Assembly (NCBI GenBank): GCA_030737835.1
Contig: JAUJYN010000077.1
Span: forward strand, 59,698-123,697
DNA from: Acorus gramineus
Lineage: Eukaryota; Streptophyta; Magnoliopsida; Acorales; Acoraceae
Direction: 5' to 3'
Length of the DNA stretch: 64,000 nt
Position numbers and translations under genes: made by a program. Every line of letters starts with the position of its first letter. Within the stretch, counting starts at the first letter, position 1. Below are positions 30,101 to 40,613 of the stretch, piece by piece. The notes under the pieces were generated by a model that searched no databases, was not told the DNA's origin, and saw nothing but the letters and a program-made list of their open reading frames with translations.

Positions 30101-30681
30101 TTGTCGCTGCCCCTCGTACTGTTCATTATGCAGCAGTTCTTCGGATTATACGCTATCTACGTGGCACTATATCTCGTGCTCTGCTGTTACCGTCTTCTTC
30201 TACTCTTGAACTTCGCGCTTATACTGATGCTGATTGGGCAGGAGATGTCACAGATCGAAAATCCACAACTGGTATATGTGTCTTTCTTGGGGACTCTCTT
30301 ATATCTTGGAAGGCCAAGAAACAAGACATTGTTTCTCGTTCGAGTGCTGAGGCCGAATATCGTGCTATGGCATCTGCTACTGCTGAGGTTGTTTGGCTTC
30401 GACGCCTCATTTCTGACATGGGCGTCATTCTATCTGCGTCTACTCCCCTATTTTGTGACAACAAGAGCGCCATTCAGATTGCTAGCAATCCAGTATTTCA
30501 TGAACGTACGAAGCACATCGAGATCGATTGTCACTTCGTCCGTCATCATTTTATTGCGGGCACTATATCACTCCCATATATTTCTTCTTCTCTTCAGTTA
30601 TCAGACTTTTTCACAAAGTCTCATACACTTCAGCGGCATGATTTCTTGTTGAGCAAACTCTCGGTGTATGATCCACCATGA
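27127..30681 (+). CDS. Copia Pol polyprotein (zinc knuckle, protease, integrase, RT, RNase H)
   Basis: From ATG 27127 this gives 1184 residues without interruption. A CCHC zinc knuckle (C3, C6, H11, C16) is the only part of Gag present. Then come the aspartic protease (WVLDSGASHHMT, D114), the integrase HHCC motif (LWHRRLGHL..CVGCKLGK) and DDE core (HSDIWGP, IDDYSR, NGVAERKHRHI), a proline-rich linker with repeated AVDP motifs, reverse transcriptase (KWVYKIK, QLDVKNAFLHGDL, YVDD at about 870-873) and RNase H (YTDADWAGD, SSAEAEYRA, CDNKSAI). All domains look complete. Lack of the capsid part of Gag suggests dependence on another element's particles, or a start further upstream by splicing. Confidence 0.9.
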   Translation: MDCRYCHSFGHVTLDCRKLARKRARDAAFTLSIQSSTQSSICQDQICTSIAPRVASAQSQFTTAHLIAHLKGLEDQYQQLYVMLRSLTGIDLSGSVQSASAPVPGIPITSWVLDSGASHHMTSDASILANCTPLRSPSLIRTADGSPMSVSSSGILSDHSHRFNVPNVLHVPKLSMSLFSVSQLADLGYTITFDSSSCSVQDRLTGRRIGTGRRQGGLYYMDQLHVPLPSAASVQLDTNSHSPFDLWHRRLGHLSQPRLRYLVSTGALGSFSRTDLQPCVGCKLGKTVALPFPSSSHISDSPFDLVHSDIWGPSPIFSKGGNRYYVIFIDDYSRFTWIYLLSSRSDLLRIYTSFATMVETQFSRRIKVLRSDCGGEYCSKAFSEYLTSQGTLPQFSTPYAHQQNGVAERKHRHILEMTRSLLLSASVPVEFWGEAVLTSVYLINRTPSSITGGISPSERLHNQPPDYSRLRVFGCTCFVLLPPTERTKLSPRSAMCVFLGYSIQHKGYKCYDPIARRLRISCHVTFWEHHPYYALRSPPAPLPPSTVDDLIFLDFSTPESSPSSIPPASIPSSVPSTTLPSPISPSSDDSCEPSPPVVAPAPDVVQPVVDHAPAVDPASAVDHTPAVDPTPVVDPAPVAPRRNPPRARRPPQRLSLVASDSFSPSFQCFLSAVSTHWEPQSYREAVGIPEWEGAMAEELSALQRTHTWKIVPLPPGKTPISCKWVYKIKTNSDGSIERHKARLVARGFTQQHGIDYDETFAPVAKMTTVRTLISVASVRQWPIYQLDVKNAFLHGDLSEEVYMTPPPGLPHSSGHVCHLHRALYGLKQAPRAWFARFTDAICAAGFVLSSSDPALFVHTSGPHRTILLLYVDDMIITGDDSSHIQSVKQHLQRQFEMKDLGKLRYFLGLEVASAPRGYLLSQRKYTADLIDRACLTDDRISPTPIELHAKLRPDDGEPLSDVTRYRQLVGSLVYLTVTRPDIAYAVHIVSQFVAAPRTVHYAAVLRIIRYLRGTISRALLLPSSSTLELRAYTDADWAGDVTDRKSTTGICVFLGDSLISWKAKKQDIVSRSSAEAEYRAMASATAEVVWLRRLISDMGVILSASTPLFCDNKSAIQIASNPVFHERTKHIEIDCHFVRHHFIAGTISLPYISSSLQLSDFFTKSHTLQRHDFLLSKLSVYDPP

Positions 30682-30694
30682 GTTTGAGGGGGGG
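30682..30694 (+). other. Copia polypurine tract
   Basis: The purine run GTTTGAGGGGGGG sits immediately before the 3' LTR and would prime plus-strand synthesis. Confidence 0.8.
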
Positions 30695-30819
30695 TGTTAA
30701 ATGTATATATATGCTAGGGTTAAGGGTAGATTAGTCTTTTCCTTGTTTCCCTTTTGTACTATAAGTATTGGCTACAAACCCTAATAATAGAATTGATTCA
30801 TTCTTTTCATATTCTAACA
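30695..30819 (+). repeat. Copia 3' LTR, 125 bp
   Basis: Same length and ends as the 5' LTR. By eye four substitutions separate the two, indicating a fairly recent but not brand-new insertion. Confidence 0.9.
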
Positions 30820-31153
30820 GAGTCCAGGTACCTCCTTCTCACATTAAACCCTCTCCCATCAAACTGCTTAACTGGATCACTGGATCGATATCAGAATTCA
30901 CATCTGAACTGCTGGCTCTGCCTCTCTTGCTCTTCCGGGATTTTATTATGAAGCATGACTGATCCAGTTCCTGGCCTGTTACAAGAGCAGGATGCATGTT
31001 GGTGAGAGTGCCATGCACATGAAAGGTGGAGGGTTCCCAACCCTATTGCCCGTTGGAATATCAACATAAGTTATTATGAGATAGAATCTATTCTAGTATG
31101 CATAAAGAATAAGACATTTTTAATTTAATCGTGCTTTGTTGTTTGGTTGATCA
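30820..31153 (-). pseudogene. TIC20 relic and flank right of Copia
   Basis: 30952-31042 aligns with the 5' part of the TIC20 exon in the same degenerate form as 11313-11400. The rest is duplicated flank. No readable protein. Confidence 0.5.
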
Positions 31154-31781
31154 TGTGAAATTTTAAAGTGAATTTTGTTATTTATCTATCTATATTAGCT
31201 TTTTATATTGAGAGATGTAGTGAGGTAATTTTATATTTTGTGTGGGACACCATTGACTTACTTACACAAGTATTCACCATCACTTATCTCTTACACTTTT
31301 CACTACCAACCACCCTATTAAATTCATCACTTCCCTTGTTTTTGACTTGCCATATCACCCACCATTTTCCCATGTATTGAAAACCATAAGCTTCCTATTT
31401 CCTATACCTTGGTAAACCACCTTCACTACCCTTTTCCCATAAACCTCCATTTACCTATACTTTGGTACTCTACACTAACTGTTATGACTCTAACTACCCA
31501 CAACTCATTTCCCATACAACTTTGCCTATAAATGGAGCCCCCTCTCCACCAACTCAATCTAACTCACTCTACAAAAATCCCAACACCACCTAAAACATAT
31601 ACTTGTGTAAGCTTGTTTCTAGTAGCCCAATTTTGAATTGTAAGTTTGTCTCTTGTAATGAATATTAAGTTGTCAATTTTTCCTCATCTTTGAATTGTTC
31701 ATTTTTCTTCTACTTTCGGTTGTGAGTCTTATGCTAGTGTGCCTTTAGTTGTACTATGTGAGAGTCTCGTATCTCTCTACA
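31154..31781 (+). mobile_element. Solo LTR, 628 bp, with 5-bp TSD
   Basis: Begins TGTGAAATTTTAAAG and ends ATCTCTCTACA (TG...CA), flanked by GATCA at 31149-31153 and 31782-31786. The RLP1 unit near 11502 has the uninterrupted site (TTAATCATAGATAA). A TATA-like TATAAATGGAGCCCC near 31525 and a downstream AATGAATATTAAG fit an LTR promoter and polyadenylation region. No internal domain is present, so it arose by LTR-LTR recombination. Confidence 0.75.
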
Positions 31782-31786
31782 GATCA

Positions 31787-32990
31787 TAGATAAGTTGATA
31801 ATAAAATGTGAATAAAACACGGATAAATAAATATAAAAGATGAAAAAATGATTTAACTCTTGATCTATGACAGATGATTTGACATGTGAATCTTCTTATG
31901 CAAATGGAAAAGATTTGGTAGAATAACTCATTTGTAGGGAACTTGGAATATTAAGATCAGTTTATCCTCATCTATTCTAATACGTTTATACCACTTAATC
32001 TTTACAAACAAACATGATTAATTTTGTGCTTATTCATCCCTAATGTACTATATTTTTCACATATTTCACTGACCAAACAGGAGCTAAAGAGTTTGCTAAT
32101 AGGAAGGAGTCTATTAATTGGAGGTTTAGCACTGACAATGAAAGATCACATCAAATCGTTGGCTTTAATAACGTCAACAATCCCCCAGTGAGAAATATCA
32201 GCCGAATCAAAGAATATCGTATCAAAGAAAAGTTGGCACTGTCCAATTCATGGTGGACTAAGAATCCAAAGTCTTTTGAGACAGTATACATCACTTCTCT
32301 TTCAACGACCAAGCAAAAAAAGTTGAATTGTCTTATGACATTGATCTTTCCAAAGTGCATTTGTTACTTCTCAAGGCCTCCCCATCTCTTACAGGGATGT
32401 TACCAGGCTTGTTATACATATGCATTCCCAGGATGTGAATTTGAATCCCCAGTAACAAAGCTCAACGTTTTGAATTTGAATTTGGAACAACGCCCCTGGA
32501 AATCCAAAATTTATAATAAAGCATATTAGATTAGAATTTCAGGTAGTTGTTAAGAAAAAGTTGTTGGAGTTGTTAAAAGTGTGTTTTTGTTAAATCACTG
32601 TAAGATGACTGACACTAACAGGTCTTTTGGAGAAAGCGTGGCAGGGATACATCGAATTCTTTTACGTATAAGTGGGTGCCAACGGAGTTGATACGTTGTC
32701 GTGAAAACAATTGTCCGTCCTTTTTGATGCATTGTTTCATCGCTGTAACCCTGTTTGTTTGGGTAGTGGAATAGGTAAGGGGTAAAAGTAAAATACTGGT
32801 GAATAAACCCAAAGTTTGTTTATTTAAAATGAATAAATGAGTATAGTAATATTAGAATATATGAAAATAAATTGATATTGCATGTCCTCTAAAATTGTGT
32901 TATTTCACTAGTTTACGTGGTGTAGGCTCATATGTCAAATCATCTCCATGATCTCTTATAAATTAGGGGTATTACATGTCAAATTGTTTT
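31787..32990. other. Duplicated intergenic sequence, no gene seen
   Basis: Matches 11505-12070 and 56660-57660, including the motif group around 32140-32340. The CACTA-derived block found in front of RLP1, 2 and 5 is absent here. No coding region. Confidence 0.4.
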
Positions 32991-33344
32991 ACACTTTATA
33001 TTTATTTATTCATTTTGATCCACACATTCCATGATCAACCAAACAAAAAAAACTTCATTACTACGTTTTCAACAAAAATAACTAGAGACAACCAAATAAA
33101 AATTACTTGTTCTTTATCTAAATTCAAATAGTCATCTATCTTAAAATAATTTATATCTTTACACCAACATGGCTACGTGTTCATATCAGGTCCATCAAAA
33201 TTTCATGTTGGTTGACTTGTTAAATTCCGATTGACTTGGGATCTTCCCAAAGAAAACACAACCCCGTGCCACATTTGATTTTTATGCACCACCAACCATT
33301 ATATATACTCACGGTATATGGGGTTGTGGATTGACATGGTGATC
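32991..33344 (+). promoter_or_regulatory. RLP3 upstream region with paired W-box cores and TATA box
   Basis: TTGACT cores at 33212-33217 and 33231-33236 and TATATATA at 33300-33307. A short block between the W-boxes and TATA present in RLP1 is deleted here, bringing them closer. Confidence 0.45.
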
Positions 33345-36300
33345 ATGAGTGAGTATACTAAAACTTGTGTAGTTTGGCTCCTTTGGTTTCTACTTTGTGT
33401 GGGAACAATCAATCTATGTCTGTGCAATTCACTCTCCTCCGCAACCTGCTGGGAGATTGAGAGGCAAGCCCTCCTCAAACTCAAAGCGGGCCTGGTAGAC
33501 CCTGCAAATCGACTCTCTACATGGACCGATGAGGATTGCTGCCGCTGGAGCGGTGTATCCTGTGATAACCAGACGGGCCATGTTGTCAAGATTGACCTTC
33601 GAAACCCTTATTCAAATGATTGGCTAAATGATTGGCTAAATGGGTCCTTGAGAGGTAAGATTGGTCCTTCTTTGCTTGATTTGAAACATCTTACTTATTT
33701 GGATCTGAGTTCGAACTACTTTGAAGGCTCCATTCCTCCTTTCATTGGTTCCTTGTCAAAACTGACATATCTAAATCTCTCAATGAGTAATTTCAATGGT
33801 ACAATCCCTCCCCAGCTTGGAAATCTGTCTATCCTCGAGATTCTAGATGTAGGAAATAATTGGGATCTCCGCGCGGACGACCTACAATGGTTGTCAGGCC
33901 TTTTATCTTTGCAGCATCTTGATTTGACCCGTGTTAACCTCACTAAATCATCTGACTGGTTCCATATGATCTTCAGGCTCCCTTCTTTATCAGTTTTAAC
34001 ATTGAGCGATTGTGGACTTCAAAGTTTGCCGAGTTCTCTTAAGAATCAGCATGCTAATTTTACCAGTCTTTCAGTCCTTGATCTTTCTGCTAATGACTTT
34101 CATTCTGCAATTCCTGGTTGTTTGTTCAATATAAGCAGCCTTACATATCTGGATCTTAGTTACAACAATTTCAATGGTCAAATTCCTAGTGCTTTTGAAA
34201 ACTTGATCTCTCTTGAGGTCCTCCTGCTCATCGGAAATAGATTTGATGGTTTGATCTTTCCAAGAGGCATAAAAAATCTCTGCAGATTGCACACATTGGA
34301 TCTGTCAGACAATCGTTTTGGGGGAGAGTTTATGGCAATGTTAGGAGGTTCCTCAAGCTACATTAAAGATAGTCTCCAGATATTATCGTTAAGATCCAAT
34401 AATCTGAAAGGGAACCTGCCTGACATACTAGAGCAGTTCAGATACCTAAGAACTCTTGATTTGAGTAATAACATGATTTCCGGTTCCATCCCAGCATCCA
34501 TTGGAAGGTTGTCATTCTTGTCAAAATTATATTTAAGCGGCAATCAATTGAATGGTACAGTTCCTAATATCACTGGACAACTCTCCGATCTAAAAGTTCT
34601 AGATCTTGCTGACAACTCATTGCAAGGGATCATCTCTGAACATCACTTCACCAATCTGATGAAACTAGAAGAACTGGATATGTCTTCAAATTCATTGGTT
34701 TTGAATGTTACTCCTGGCTGGGTTCCTCCATTTCATCTTAAAGTAATTGGGTTGGGATCTTGCCATTTGGGTGGTTATTTCCCGAAATGGCTACATACAC
34801 AGAGCAATTTTATTGCACTAAACTTATCCAATACAAGAATTTCAGATACCATACCTGATTGGTTATGGAACTTGTCTTCCCAAGTTGTTCTACTAGATCT
34901 CTCACAAAATGAGATCAGAGGAATGCTACCCATGTCCTTTTCATCCACTAACATTGAAGATATCAACCTGAGTTACAACAAGTTTGAAGGTTCATTACCT
35001 CGACTCCCTTCTCGTCCTTTTTCTCTTGATTTGGCGAGTAATTCATTTACAGGTCCCATTGCTTTTGGCAATGATAATGTATCATTAGAGCATCTGATTT
35101 TATCAAACAATAAAATAAACGGAAGCATCCCCTCATCTATATGCAAACTTGAGGAATTGGCGGTTCTCGATATCTCTAACAATCAGCTATCAGGAGAGCT
35201 CCCCACTTGTTGGGAAAATTTAACGAGCTTTATGGTTGTTAATTTAGCAAACAATAACCTCTCTGGAGAGATCCCGACCATGTGTGATTATTCTTATCCT
35301 TATCTTAAAGCATTATGCTTAAGCAATAATAGTTTTTCTGGAGAAATACCTTCTTCTATGAAGGATTGCACGAATTTGGTTATGGTTGATCTCGGGCAAA
35401 ATAAGTTACATGGAAATATTCCAACTTGGATGGGAGAGAGCCTATCAAGTTTGGTATTTCTTCGGCTTCGATCAAATTTCTTTGGCGGGACGATTCCTCG
35501 TCAAATCTGTGAGCTTTCTTCACTTCAGGTCTTGGACCTTGCAGACAATAATCTTACAGGACATCTACCAGAGTGTATTGGCAATTTCAGCAAAATGGTC
35601 GTCAATCCAAATGCAAGCCAACAGGCACTATATTTCATTGAAATTGGGGTACTTGCAGGAGACGTTGGTCCTTATATGTTTCCAAACTACAAATATAGCT
35701 TGCCATTGGTCAGGGATGGGGAGGAACGTGAATACACCAACAACCTCCCACTAGTAACTTACATGGACTTATCCGACAACTCTCTTGTTGGAGAGATCCC
35801 AGTGGGTGTACTCAGTCTTCTTGGATTGCAAGGCCTGAACTTGTCTAGAAATCATTTGACGGGGAATATCCCATCGAAGATTGGTGTTTTGCAATCAATG
35901 ATGACACTTGATCTATCAAGAAACGAGCTCTCTGGGCAGATTCCGCCAAGCCTCTCCAATCTCAGCTTTTTGAATCACTTGAATTTATCATTCAACAACT
36001 TGTCAGGGAGAATTCCAACGGGCAGCCAACTCCAGACTCTCAATGATACATCTGTTTATATGGGCAACTCCTATCTGTGTGGACCTCCAATCTCTCAAGA
36101 ATGCCCAGGTGACGGGACATCACAGAGCCCATCATTTACTAGTAAAGAAAATGAAGATGAAGGTGGGGACATCCAAGAAATGTTATGGCTTTACCTCTGC
36201 ATTGTTTCGGGGTTCATCTTGGGATGTTGGATGGTCTGGGGAGTTCTGTTTTTCAAAAGAAGCTGGAGGATCGCTTATTTTCTTGTTGTGGACGACCTGT

Positions 36301-36371
36301 ATGATAAAGTTTATGTAACTTCTGTACTCGGCATCCGAAGATGGAAGGAAATGAAAGGAAGGAGAACTTGA
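33345..36371 (+). CDS. RLP3: Cf/EIX2-type LRR receptor-like protein, intact
   Basis: Single exon, 1008 residues from MSEYTK; an in-frame ATG at 33318 would add nine residues. It has a signal peptide, an LRRNT cysteine cap, 26 LRRs, an island domain starting near residue 752, four LRRs, an acidic juxtamembrane stretch, a transmembrane helix and a basic tail (KRSWRIAYFLVVDDLYDKVY). By eye I count about 30 LRRs. Compared with RLP1 it has the standard LRRs 8-9 (NRFDGLIFPRGIKNLCRLH). The helix reads YLCIVSGFILG: the first glycine of the glycine zipper is replaced by cysteine, leaving one GxxxG. Its patch after LRR 22 (TMCDYSYPYLKAL) and island start (YFIEIGVLAGDVGPYMF) are distinctive, which may mean a distinct ligand. 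Expected to signal with SOBIR1/BAK1. Confidence 0.9.
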   Translation: MSEYTKTCVVWLLWFLLCVGTINLCLCNSLSSATCWEIERQALLKLKAGLVDPANRLSTWTDEDCCRWSGVSCDNQTGHVVKIDLRNPYSNDWLNDWLNGSLRGKIGPSLLDLKHLTYLDLSSNYFEGSIPPFIGSLSKLTYLNLSMSNFNGTIPPQLGNLSILEILDVGNNWDLRADDLQWLSGLLSLQHLDLTRVNLTKSSDWFHMIFRLPSLSVLTLSDCGLQSLPSSLKNQHANFTSLSVLDLSANDFHSAIPGCLFNISSLTYLDLSYNNFNGQIPSAFENLISLEVLLLIGNRFDGLIFPRGIKNLCRLHTLDLSDNRFGGEFMAMLGGSSSYIKDSLQILSLRSNNLKGNLPDILEQFRYLRTLDLSNNMISGSIPASIGRLSFLSKLYLSGNQLNGTVPNITGQLSDLKVLDLADNSLQGIISEHHFTNLMKLEELDMSSNSLVLNVTPGWVPPFHLKVIGLGSCHLGGYFPKWLHTQSNFIALNLSNTRISDTIPDWLWNLSSQVVLLDLSQNEIRGMLPMSFSSTNIEDINLSYNKFEGSLPRLPSRPFSLDLASNSFTGPIAFGNDNVSLEHLILSNNKINGSIPSSICKLEELAVLDISNNQLSGELPTCWENLTSFMVVNLANNNLSGEIPTMCDYSYPYLKALCLSNNSFSGEIPSSMKDCTNLVMVDLGQNKLHGNIPTWMGESLSSLVFLRLRSNFFGGTIPRQICELSSLQVLDLADNNLTGHLPECIGNFSKMVVNPNASQQALYFIEIGVLAGDVGPYMFPNYKYSLPLVRDGEEREYTNNLPLVTYMDLSDNSLVGEIPVGVLSLLGLQGLNLSRNHLTGNIPSKIGVLQSMMTLDLSRNELSGQIPPSLSNLSFLNHLNLSFNNLSGRIPTGSQLQTLNDTSVYMGNSYLCGPPISQECPGDGTSQSPSFTSKENEDEGGDIQEMLWLYLCIVSGFILGCWMVWGVLFFKRSWRIAYFLVVDDLYDKVYVTSVLGIRRWKEMKGRRT

Positions 36372-36931
36372 ATAAGAGCTGATGGGTTATTGTAATAATA
36401 AATATTATATGTGATTGAGTACCTATTGTGTGCAATGCTGAAAAATAAAATGTATTTTATGGTTAATTTACAGTTTGGTATGTAAACTGGAGAGTCCTCT
36501 GGTTTGATATGTAAGAGTGATGTGTAACTTGTTCATCTCTCTGGACATGGAAATAAAAAGTGGTGATTTTTAACTATGAAAGAGGTAGCGATCGGCCCCA
36601 CACTGAGTCATTGATGTACAACTAACAACTGAACCATTTATGAGTGAGAGAGGAAGAGGGAGAGTGGGCTCTGAGATGAAGAAACAGCAAATAAAAGAGG
36701 AAAAAAGAGAAACAGAGAGTAGAGAAAAAAGGGGAGAGAGAGAGAGAGAGAGAGAATACCCAACGAACATACACTTGTAAAACCATAACATTTCTTGGAT
36801 GTCTGATCCTGTGTCTCTTATGTAAATATATACTCGGAGGTTCTGCCCTTTTGTTAGTTAGTTAATATAAGCCCATTCTGTGGCCTTTCTCCTGGAAAAA
36901 AAGAAAAAAGAAAATGTCTTATTTATTTCTA
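36372..36931. other. RLP3 3' flank, (GA)n tract, no gene seen
   Basis: Closely matches the RLP1 and RLP4 3' flanks. The (GA)n tract is at about 36735-36755. Confidence 0.5.
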
Positions 36932-37954
36932 GGGTTAAAGACATCTAAGTCCCTACAAACATGGAAAAATCCATATAAGTCTACTAAAATTGGGACAGAC
37001 GTACGAGTCCCTGAAAATTCAAAAAAACCCAATTATCATCCCCGAGTTAAATTTTTATCTAAACATAACGGAATATTCTCATAATATTCCATCACATATA
37101 ATTGCGTAGACATTAAAGTCCTTATAAACACTCATAAAGACAAATTAGTCCCTGCAAAAGATAAAATTGCCCTTCAAAGACTTTTACATTAAATTGTGTA
37201 CACATTGTAGTCCCTATAAATAATCATAAAGACAAATTAATCCTTGCAAAAGATAAAATTGCCCCTGAAAAGATTTTTACATTTAATTAGATAGACATTA
37301 CAATCCTTATAAATAATCGTAAAGACAAAATGGTCCCTGTAAAAGACAAAAATGCCAGTGAAGAATGCATTCTACCGGTTAAATTATTGTTTTTACATTC
37401 AAATTGTGATATTCAAGTGGAGTGTGATTGATAGGATAGAAGATGAAAAAAAAAATTATATTATTTGTCTATATTATTATTTATAAGAACTGCAATATCT
37501 ACACAATTAAATGTAAAAATCCTTCAATGGTATTTTTATCTTTTACAGAGACTAATTTGTCTTTACGATTGTTTATAAATACTGTAATGTCTATTCAATT
37601 AAATGTAAAAATCTTTCAGGGACAATTTTATCATTTGCGATGACTAATTTGTTTTTATGATTATTTATGGGGACTACAAAGTGTACATAATTTAATGTAA
37701 AAGTCTTTTAGAGACAATTTTATCTTTTACGGGGACGAATTTGTCTTTATGATTGTTTATAAGGACTTCAATGTATACATAATTATATGTGATGGAATAT
37801 TCTGATAATATTCCATTAAGTTTGGATGAAAATTTAACTCAGGGATGATAATTGGGTTTTTCTGAGTTTTCAGAGACTCATACGTCTCTCCCAATTTTAA
37901 TAGGGACTTATATGGATTTTCTCATGTTTGTAAGGATTTAGATGTCTTGAACCC
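36932..37954. mobile_element. MULE-like foldback element, 1023 bp, 9-bp TSD
   Basis: Same family as 5455-6485 (GGGTTAAAGACATC ... CTTGAACCC) with long inverted arms, but inserted at a different site: flanking 9-mers are TTATTTCTA at 36923-36931 and 37955-37963. The RLP1 unit (5053-5075) and RLP6 unit (about 23091) have this site empty. The RLP4 unit carries the same insertion. No transposase. Confidence 0.8.
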
Positions 37955-37963
37955 TTATTTCTA

Positions 37964-38987
37964 TGTTACATGCAGCATTTATTTGCAGTCTCCCGTGTCA
38001 CATGTCTCATTTATATATTTGGAGAGAGAAATGTCACTATAATCCATTTTTCATGTATCATTTTTAATATATATGATGTTTTGAGTTTTAAAAAATAGTA
38101 GTATTTTTTTTTATAATAAAATAAAATATATACTTAAAAAATTGCATAATTTTATTCATAAGGAAATGGGAAAAAAATCATAGTAGATTTATAATTTCAT
38201 TAATGTGAAAGTATTATGTTAACAAACTGTGTGTAACAATGCTTATTTGCTCATTTGGAAAGCATGTAATATTTATAGTAAATGTTAAAACTTGGTTTAC
38301 AACCTAGCATGTAATCCACGCACATTTTCAATTTTTTAAAAATATCATACATCATCTAATGAGGTTTATAATTTTATAAATAATGAAATGTATACTCTGA
38401 TAAATTGTGTAAATTCATTGATAGAAATGCTAAAAAGAGCCTAATGAGAGGTATGTGGGGACTGCTGGTCGGGTACGACGCTCAATTTTTTTTTCTATGA
38501 GTGGCCTAAATAATTCAAGTATGTATTACATTTTAATAAATATACATGACTGATTACATGAAATGTATTTATTTAAAAAATAAAAAAAATGAGGGGGTTG
38601 CATGTGAGGTTACACGTTGGACTGTCCCTAACATCATGTTAAATTTAACTTTGGTAAACACACACTGTATAAAGATCAAGTTAATGGGCTACCACCACAA
38701 CATTGGTAAACACAGGCTGTATAAAGATTAAGTTAATTTAACTTTTAATTAAATTGAAGCTCAGAACAATGATAAATACAATAAAAACAAACTTGAAATC
38801 GATACAACTAAATTAAGTATTTGCATAAAATCATGTTACCATTGAAATGTAATATTTTCAATGCGATGACACACCTAACAACATGACCATTGTAGGTGGA
38901 AGCCGGGTCTCAGTGGTCTGTCAATGGTCACCTTTTTGTTGCCAAAATTGCAAGAGGCCTAACAAGTTATAGACCAAGAGCATCTCC
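37964..38987. other. Duplicated intergenic sequence, no gene seen
   Basis: Matches 5060-5450 followed by 6490-6900. The junction passes through the empty site of the RLP1-unit foldback near 38330. Short ORFs are not supported. Confidence 0.4.
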
Positions 38988-39590
38988 AAAGGCCTCCTTA
39001 CATCATTTTTTTCATCATACAGTGAGTCAAATTTCTTAAAACTCAATTCCAATTGTTTTCTTACACCCCTCCCTCACTACATTTTTCCTTAACACACTTC
39101 TCATGGATGGGGAGCCACATTCATTCTCTTACATCAAAAAAGGAATATATTGCCTCATTTCCCTTCTTTCATTTTTTTTTTTTTATATGGACATAATGAG
39201 TATTTCTCTACATAATTTTTTTGTTCATTATTAATAATTATTTTTTATTCATTATAAATAATTTTTATTTATTTTTCATGTTTTTTAAAAATTTTAATTT
39301 ACTTTTAATTAATGTTTACTCATTATTAATAATTTTTAGTTAAATAATCTATATTCCAAGTCAATATTTGATGAATTTTAAAATATATTTTTATTCATTT
39401 GATATTTGGACATTTTGTAATTTATAGATATGACTTGAAATATTTGATCATTTTGAATGAAAATAGGGTAAAAAATAAAGAGGTTTTTGGAATAACAAAA
39501 AAAAATGACAATGACTCCCTACATGTCTTGGAGAGGTAATCTCTCCCCCACAATATATGGAAAAGAAAAGAGAGATTTTTGAAAATGCTC
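38988..39590. mobile_element. Tourist/Harbinger-like MITE (copy in RLP3-RLP4 interval)
   Basis: Orthologous to 6908-7519, with the same GAGCATCTCCAAA and GAAAATGCTC ends. Confidence 0.5.
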
Positions 39591-39965
39591 TAAGAAACTC
39601 CACTGTAGAGGAATCACTGACCAAAACAATTTATGATGGGAATAAATACCGGATCCTTGGAGGCTGTAACTTGAATTGCCAAACTGGATGTACAAAATGC
39701 CTATGATGAACACCAGCAAATATTTCTGATTTATAAACTAATAACCCACCCCAAGTATCCATTATCAGTTCAAGCAAAACAAAGCCACAAATCCCCTTCT
39801 CTTACATTATCAAGCAACAAGACACAGTTTGTCAAGTGTCACCACTACATATAATGGAGAAACAAAAGACCATCAACCAAAAAAAAGAAAAAAGAAGCAC
39901 CATCATGGCATCATCTCTGGTGCTTCATCCTACAAAATGGTGTAATACAACAATTGCCAATGTTT
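39591..39965 (-). other. TIC20 downstream-flank homology
   Basis: Same as 7520-7894; no gene. Confidence 0.45.
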
Positions 39966-40171
39966 TTAGTCATATATGAAATCTGAATACATGCAGCATC
40001 ACACAAGAAGGGGACGTTGGCATACGTTCCTGTGAGGGAACATCGGATGCATTGAAGCACTGTGAACAGGAATGTCTTTGGAAGCTTTGGGAACCATGAC
40101 AGATCCAGGTCCTGGCCTACGGGCATTGTTCCTAGGCAAAGCAGGAATCATGTGGGTTAGGCCGCCATGGA
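39966..40171 (-). pseudogene. TIC20 pseudogene relic (same internal deletion)
   Basis: Nearly identical to 7895-8104, including the MVPKASKDIP to LFTVLQCIRCS junction. Non-functional. Confidence 0.8.
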
Positions 40172-40613
40172 GTCGATGCAAACAAGGGTTAACACACAAA
40201 ATATATCACCGTCTCCAAGCTCTTAATTAAATTAAATGCTACCATAAGTACAAAATATACACCAATCACGCGCAAATTACTTCGAATATCCCATGTGAGT
40301 TGTAAAAAAAAAAATTGAACGAGGCATGATGCTGCAGATTCTAATTTGTATATAACTTCATCATGAATAGTCTTGTACATCATTTTTAATCCAAAGGTTC
40401 ATTTATATATGTTTGATTCCCTCTTTTGAGTTACAACTCAACCAAATTTATACTTTCCCTGACCCTACTACGAAGAGCTTGAGTCCAGGTCCCTCCTTTT
40501 CATCACATTAATAAAAACATCTCCCATCAAACCGCTTGGATCAGCGGATCTAGGTCCTCTTCATACTCTCTTATGAAGCATGACTGATCTAGGTCCTCGC
40601 ATAAATAAAAAAA
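40172..40613. other. TIC20 upstream-flank homology, no gene seen
   Basis: Matches 8105-8541 and the right end of the window. Confidence 0.45.

Larger units (their letters stand above)
25987..30819 (+). mobile_element. Ty1/Copia LTR retrotransposon with reduced gag
   Basis: Two 125-bp LTRs enclose a primer-binding site, a single pol ORF in Copia order (protease, integrase, reverse transcriptase, RNase H) and a polypurine tract. About 1 kb between PBS and pol is GC-rich low-complexity sequence instead of a recognisable gag. Flanks (GGTTG left, GAGTC right) are not a 5-bp duplication; together they rebuild the paralogous uninterrupted site GAGCTTGAGTCC near 8410 with at most one shared base. 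Sequence on both sides belongs to the tandem unit. Confidence 0.9.
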
